A DNA stretch of 64,000 bases from positions 543,487,970 to 543,551,969 of the forward strand of contig CM022297.1 in assembly GCA_011799875.1 (NCBI GenBank). The letters are read 5' to 3'. Position 1 is the first letter of the stretch, and each line of letters starts with the position of its first letter. The notes under the pieces were generated by a model. The model saw only the letters and a program-made list of their open reading frames with translations, had not been told where the DNA came from and made no database searches. Shown one piece after another: positions 58,031 to 64,000 of the stretch. Position numbers and translations under genes: made by a program. Origin of the DNA: Thinopyrum elongatum. Lineage: Eukaryota; Streptophyta; Magnoliopsida; Poales; Poaceae.

Positions 58031-60991
58031 TGGTGCAAGCTGGGAGTATTTTCTGGGTTCGCACACTCGCCGCGAGCATTTCACGTACTTCTAGGTCCAA
58101 AACGGACTCCGAATGACAAAGTTATGACCGTTCTTGTGCACACCGGTCCATTATATGGCAGTCCTTGAAAGAATTTCAATTTCCCGTGACGCTTTTCTCC
58201 GCACCGCCCTGAAATTTTGTGTCCTCGATACTGGAGATATTGTTTCCACATATATATTGACCGATGCCAGGAATGCCCTTTGGTTCATGGCTCACACACA
58301 TAAGTTACACCATGCCACAAGGCTAAAACAAGGAGTATAAGGCTTATAGGCACTGGATTTTCTTCAATTTACGGCCAAATGGGATTGCTCGGATCATAGA
58401 GCATATGTAGAAAGCAACATTTGTCCTTACCGGGGAGACTAATGTCTATAATCAATGTAATCTCACGAATTTACTTCAAAAGGAAGTGCCAATGGGTTCA
58501 GAAACTTGTTCGAAAAGCAGCGGCGAATCATGTTCTTCGACTTTCAGGGTCAAAAAGTTGTACTTAACTCTGAATTTGAAGGTACTCCGAGCATCCTGGC
58601 ACAAGCGGGGAGAATTTTGTGGGTTCGCATGCTCGCTGCGAGCATTTTGAGTTCTTGTGGGTCCGAAACAGACTTCGAATGACAAAGTTATGATCGTTCT
58701 ACTGTACACCGGACCATTATATGGCAGTCCTTGAAAGAATTTCAATTTCCCGTGACGCATTTATCCGCACTGCCATGAAATTTTGTGTCCTCGATACTAG
58801 AGATATTGTTTCCACATATATATTGACCGATGCTAGGAATGCCCTTTGGTTCATGGCTGTCACACACATAAGTTACACCATGCCACACGGCGAAATCAAG
58901 GATTATAAGGCTTATAGGCGCTGGATTTTCTTGAATTTACGGCAAATGGGATTGCCCCGATCATAGAGCATGTGCAGAAAGCAACATTTGTCCTTATCGA
59001 GGAGACTAATGTCTATAATCAACATAATCTCTCAAATTTCCTTTGAAAGGAAGTGCCAATGGGTTCAGAAAGTTATTTGAAAAGCAGCGGCGAATCATGT
59101 ACTTCGACTTTCAGGGCCAAAAAGTCCTGCTTAACTACAAATTTGAAGGTACTCCGAGCCTCCTGGTGCAAGCTGGGAGTATTTTCTGGGTTCGCACACT
59201 CGCCGCGAGCATTTCGCGTACTTCTGGGTCCAAAACAGACTCCGAATGACAAAGTTATGACCGTTCTTGTGCACACCGGTCCATTATATGGCAGTCCTTG
59301 AAAGAATTTCAATTTCCCGTGACGCTTTTCTCCGCACCGCCCTGAAATATTGTGTCCTCGATACTGGAGATATTGTTTCCACATATATATTGACCGATGC
59401 AAGGAATGCGCTTTGGTTCATGGCTGTCACACACATAAGTTACACCATTCCACACGGCAAAAACAAGGAGTATAAGGCTTATGGGCACTGGATTTTCTTG
59501 AATTTACGGCCAAATGGGATTGCCCGGTTCATAGAGCATGTGTAGAAAGCAATGTTTGACCTTATCGGGGAGACTAATGTCTATAATCAATGTAATCTCT
59601 CAAATTTCCTTTGAAAGGAAGTGTCAATGGGTTCAGAAACTTTTTCGAAAAGCAGCGGCGAATCATGTTCTTCGTCTTTCAGGGTCAAAAAGTCCTGCTT
59701 AACTCTGAATTTGAAGGTACTCCGAGCCTCCTGGCACAAGCTGGGAGAATTTTCTGGGTTCGCATGCTCGCTGCGAGCATTTTGAGTTCTTGTGGGTCCG
59801 AAACGGACTTCGAATGACAAAGTTATGATCGTTCTACTGTACACCGGACCATTATATGGCAGTCCTTGAAAGAATTTCAATTTCCCGTGACGCATTTATC
59901 CGCACCGCCATGAAATTTTGTGTCCTCGATACTAGAGATATTGTTTCCACATATATATTGACCGATGCTAGGAATGCCCTTTGGTTCATGGCTGTCACAC
60001 ACATAAGTTACACCATGCCACACGGCGAAATCAAGGATTATAAGGCTTATAGGCGCTGGATTTTCTTGAATTTACGGCCAAATGGGATTGCCCCGATCAT
60101 AGAGCATGTGCAGAAAGCAACATTTGTCCTTATCGAGGAGACTAATGTCTATAATCAACATAATCTCTCAAATTTCCTTTGAAAGGAAGTGCCAATGGGT
60201 TCAGAAAGTTATTTGAAAAGCAGCGGCGAATCATGTTCTTCGACTTTCAGGGCCAAAAAGTCCTGCTTAACTACAAATTTGAAGGTACTCCGAGCCTCCT
60301 GGTGCAAGCTGGGAGTATTTTCTGGGTTCGCACACTCGCCGCGAGGATTTCGCGTACTTCTGGGTCCAAAACGGACTTCGAATGACAAAGTTATGACCGT
60401 TCTTGTGCACACCGGTCCATTATATGGCAGTCCTTGAAAGAATTTCAATTTCCCGTGACGCTTTTCTCCGCACCGCCCTGAAATATTGTGTCCTCGATAC
60501 TGGAGATATTGTTTCCACATATATATTGACCTATGCAAGGAATGCGCTTTGGTTCATGGCTGTCACACACATAAGTTACACCATTCCACACGGCAAAAAC
60601 AAGGAGTATAAGGCTTATGGGCACTGGATTTTCTTGAATTTACGGCCAAATGGGATTGCCCGGTTCATAGAGCATGTGTAGAAAGCAATGTTTGACCTTA
60701 TCGGGGAGACTAATGTCTATAATCAATGTAATCTCTCAAATTTCCTTTGAAAGGAAGTGTCAATGGGTTCAGAAACTTTTTCGAAAAGCAGCGGCGAATC
60801 ATGTTCTTCGACTTTCAGGGCCAAAAAGTCCTGCTTAACTCTGAATTTGAAGGTACTCCGAGCCTACTAGCTCAAGCTGGGAGTATTTTCTGGGTTCGCA
60901 CGCTTGCCATGAGCATTTTGAGTATGTGTGGGTCCGAAACGGACTCCGTATGACAAAGTTATGACCATTCTAGTGTACACCGGTCCATTAT
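58031..60991. repeat. Satellite array, dimeric higher-order repeat (1136 bp), subfamily B
   Basis: Monomer starts are 58155, 58721, 59288, 59856 and 60424. Pairs 58721/59856 (GACGCATTTATCCGCAC, CGAAATCAAGGATTATAAG) and 59288/60424 (CCTGAAATATTGTG, CACCATTCCACACGG) are nearly identical at 1135-1136 bp. A third, partial copy lies at the start of the block, where 58155 shares CTTGTGCACACCGG with 59288 and 60424. The block starts with a 99-bp out-of-register junction, so 57488 to 58155 is 667 bp. Confidence 0.88.
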
Positions 60992-63900
60992 ATGGCAGTC
61001 CTTGAAATTTTGTGTCCTCAATACTGGAGATATTGTTTCAACATATATATTGAGCGATGCCAGGAATGCCCTTTGGTTCATGGCTGTCACACACATAAGT
61101 TACACCATGCCACATGGCGAAAACAAGGAGTATAAGGCTTATAGGCGCTGGATTTTCTTTAATTTACGGCCAAATGGGATTGCTCGGTTCATAGAGCATG
61201 TGCAAAAAGCAATGTTTGTCCTTACCGGGGAGACTAATGTCTATAATCAATGTAATCTCTTGAATTTACTTCGAAAGGAAGTGCCAATGGGTTCAGAAAC
61301 TTGTTCGAAAAGCAGCGGTGAATCATGTTCTTCGACTATCAGGGCCAAAAAGTCCTACTTAACTCTGAATTTGATGGTACTCTGAGCCTCTAGGCGCAAG
61401 CGGGCAGAATTTTGTGGGTTCGCATGCTCGCTGCAAGCATTTTGAGTACTTGTGGGTCCAAAACAGACTTCAAATGACAAAGTTATGATCGTTCTAGTGT
61501 ACACCGGTCCATTATATGGCAGTCCTTGAAAGAATTTAAATTTCCCGTGACGCTTTTATCGGCACCGCCCTAAAATTTTGTGTCCTCGATACTACAGATG
61601 TTGTTTCCACATATATATTGACCGATGCCAGGAATGCCATTTGGTTCATGGCTGTCACACACATAAGTTACACCATGCCACACGGCGAAAACAAGGAGTA
61701 TAAGGCTTATACGCGCTGGATTTTCTTGAATTTTCGGCCAAATGGGATTGCTCGGATCATAGAGCATGTGTAGAAAGCAACATTTGTCCTTACCGGGGAG
61801 ACTAATGTCTATAATCAATGTAATCTCTCAAATTTCCTTTGAAAGGAAGTGCCAATGGGTTCAGAAACTTGTTCGAAAAGCAGCGGTGAATCATGTTCTT
61901 CGACTTTCAGGGCCAAAAAGTCCTGCATAACTCTGAATTTTAAGGTACTCTAAGCCTCCTGGTGCAAGCGGGTAGTATTTTCCGGATTTGCGTGCTTGCC
62001 GTGAGAATTTTGAATACTTGTTGGTGCGAAACGGACTCCGAATGACAAAGTTATGACCGTTCTGGTGTACACCGGTTTATGGCAGTCCTTGAAAGAATTT
62101 CAATTTTCCATGACGCTTTTCTCTGCACCACCCTAAAATTTTGTGTCCTCTATACTGGAGATATTGTTTCCACATATATATTGACCGATGCCAGGAATGC
62201 CCTTTGGTTCATGGCTGTCACACACATAAATTACACCATGCCACACGGCGAAAGCAAGGAGTATAAGGCTTATAGGCGCTGGATTTTCTTGAATTTACGG
62301 CCAAATGGGAGTATTTTCTGGGTTGGCACGCTCGCCGCAAGCATTTTGAGTACTTGTGGGTCCGAAACGGACTCCGAATGACAAAGTTCTGACCGTTCTA
62401 GTGTACACCGGTCCATTATATGGCAGTCCTTGAAAGAATTTCAATTTCCCGTGACGCTTTTCTCCGCACCGCCCTGAAATTTTGTGTCCTCATACTGGAG
62501 ATATTGTTTCCACATATATATTGACCGATGTGAGGAATGCCCTTTGGTTCATGGCTGTCACACACATAAGTTCCACCATGCCACACGGCGAAAACAAGAA
62601 GTATAAGGCTTATAGGCACTGGATTTTCTTGAATTTATGGCCAAATGGGATTGCCCGAATCATAGAGAATATGTAGAAAGCAACGTTTGGCCTTACCAGG
62701 GAGACTAATGTCTATAATCAATATAATCTCTCAAGTTTCCTTCGAAAGGAAGTGCCAATGGGTTCAGAAACTTGTTCGAAAAGCAGCGGCGAATCATGTT
62801 CTTCGACTTTCAGGGCCAAAAAGTCCGGCTTAACTCCAAATTTGAAGGTACTTCGGGCCTACTGGCTCAAGCTGGGAGTATTTTCTCGGTTCGCATGCTC
62901 GCCGGGAGCATTTTTAGTACTTGTGTGTCCGAAACGGACTCCGAATGACAAAGTTATGACCGTTCTAGTGTACACCGGTCCATTATATGGCAGTCCTTGA
63001 AAGAATTTCAATTTCCCGTGACGCTTTTCTCCGCACCGCCCTGAAATTTTGTGTCCTCGATACTGGAGATATTGTTTCCACATATATATTGAGTAATGCC
63101 CTTTGGTTCATGGCCGTCACACACATAAGTTACACCATGCCACACGGCGAAAACAAGGAGTATAAGGCTTATAGGCGCTGGATTTTCTTGAATTTACGGC
63201 CAAATGGGATTGCCCAGATCATAGAACATGTGAAGAAAGCAATGTTTGTCCTTACCAGGGAGACTAATGTCTATAATCAATGTAATCTCTCAAATTTCCT
63301 TCGGAAGGAAGTGCCAATGGGTTCAGAAACTTGTTCAAAAAACAGCGGCGAATCATGTTCTTTGACTTTCATGGCAAAAAAGTCCTGCTTAACTCTGAAT
63401 TTGAGGGTACTCTGAGCCTCCTGGCACAAGCGGGGAGTATTTTCTAGATTTGCACACTCGCCGCGAGCATTTTGAGTAATTGTGGGTCCGAAATTTACTC
63501 CGAATGGCAAAGTTATGACCGTTATAGTGTACACCGGTCCATTATATGGCACTCCTTGAAAGAATTTCAATTTCCCGTGATGCTTTTCTTCGCACCCCCT
63601 GAAATTTTGTGTCCTCGATACTAGAGATATTGTTTCCACATATATATTGACTAATGCCAGAAATGCCCTTTGGTTCATGGCTGTCACACACAAAAGCTAC
63701 ACCATGCCACACGGCGAAAACAAGGAGTATAAGTCTTATATGCGCTGGATTTTCTTGAATTTACGGCCAAATGGGATTGCCCGGTTAATAGAGCATGTGT
63801 CGAAAGCAACGTTTGTCCTTACTGGGGAGACTAATATCAATAATCAATGTAATCTCTCGAATTTACTTCAAAAGGAAGTGCCAATGGGTTCAAAAACTTG

Positions 63901-64000
63901 TTCAAAAAGCAGCGGCGAATCATGTTCTTCGACTTTCAGGGCCAAAAAGTCCTACTTAGCTCTGAATTTGAAGGTACTCTGAGCCTCCTGGCACAAGCGG
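60992..64000. repeat. Irregular subfamily B monomers with several internal deletions
   Basis: Monomer starts are 60992, 61516, 62079, 62420, 62987 and 63546, giving lengths 524, 563, 341, 567 and 559. The 60992 monomer lost 44 bp between two TGAAA copies (CCTTGAAA joined to TTTTGTG). The 62079 monomer lost about 227 bp at 62307-62310, where CCAAATGGGA joins GTATTTTCTGGG. The 62987 monomer lost the GATGCCAGGA segment before ATGCCCTTTGG near 63092-63096. No short HOR is evident. The array continues past the right edge of the window. Confidence 0.88.

Noticed and set aside
1..64000. The array as a CRISPR or other short-spacer repeat system.
   Set aside because: The repeats are 568 bp and directly abutting, with no unique spacers between them.

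Overview
The whole window is a tandem satellite array broken by one transposon. About 107 head-to-tail copies of a roughly 568-bp monomer cover 1-18055 and 20899-64000, all in the same orientation, and the array runs off both ends of the window. No rRNA, tRNA, CRISPR or convincing protein-coding gene is present. The organism is most likely a plant, probably a grass. The reasons are the long monomer (about three nucleosome lengths), the layered higher-order repeats (HORs), and a non-autonomous Helitron with plant-type ends. Wheat has centromeric satellites of about 550-566 bp, so a Triticeae centromere or pericentromere is possible, but that is recall and I could not test it.

Layout. 1-6717: trimeric HOR, period 1702 bp, about four near-identical copies. 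6718-8974: about four more divergent monomers related to 21153-23407. 8975-17448: two related runs, offset by 4502 bp (8 monomers) at the start and 3972 bp (7 monomers) at the end. 17449-18055: broken monomers carrying a ~258-bp deletion. 18056-20898: a 2843-bp Helitron inserted precisely between A and T of the satellite. 20899-27391: pentameric HOR, 2823 bp, two copies, with 568-bp and 554-bp monomers mixed. 27392-27404: a 13-N assembly gap. 27405-36163: heptameric HOR, about 3.92-3.97 kb. 36164-37042: switch from subfamily A to subfamily B inside a chimeric, deleted monomer. 37043-41017: subfamily B monomers with a local conversion tract. 41018-47831: heptameric HOR, 3975 bp. 47832-58030: hexameric HOR, 3408 bp, three copies, the middle one mosaic. 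58031-60991: dimeric HOR, 1136 bp. 60992-64000: irregular monomers with several internal deletions.

Subfamily A (1 to about 36.4 kb) carries TGAAAACCGG, GATGCTGGAG and TTCACTTTCC. Subfamily B (about 36.5-64 kb) carries TGTACACCGG, GATACTGGAG and TTCAATTTCC. Monomer length is very rigid in B: 36 steps between 37043 and 57488 sum to 20445 bp, 3 bp short of 36 x 568.

The many open frames on both strands are by-products of the repeat. They shift frame between monomers because 568 is not a multiple of three, and recurrent in-array stops break them, so I call no CDS. The biology visible here is satellite evolution: unequal exchange, conversion, out-of-register junctions, and one transposon that marks a single array position.
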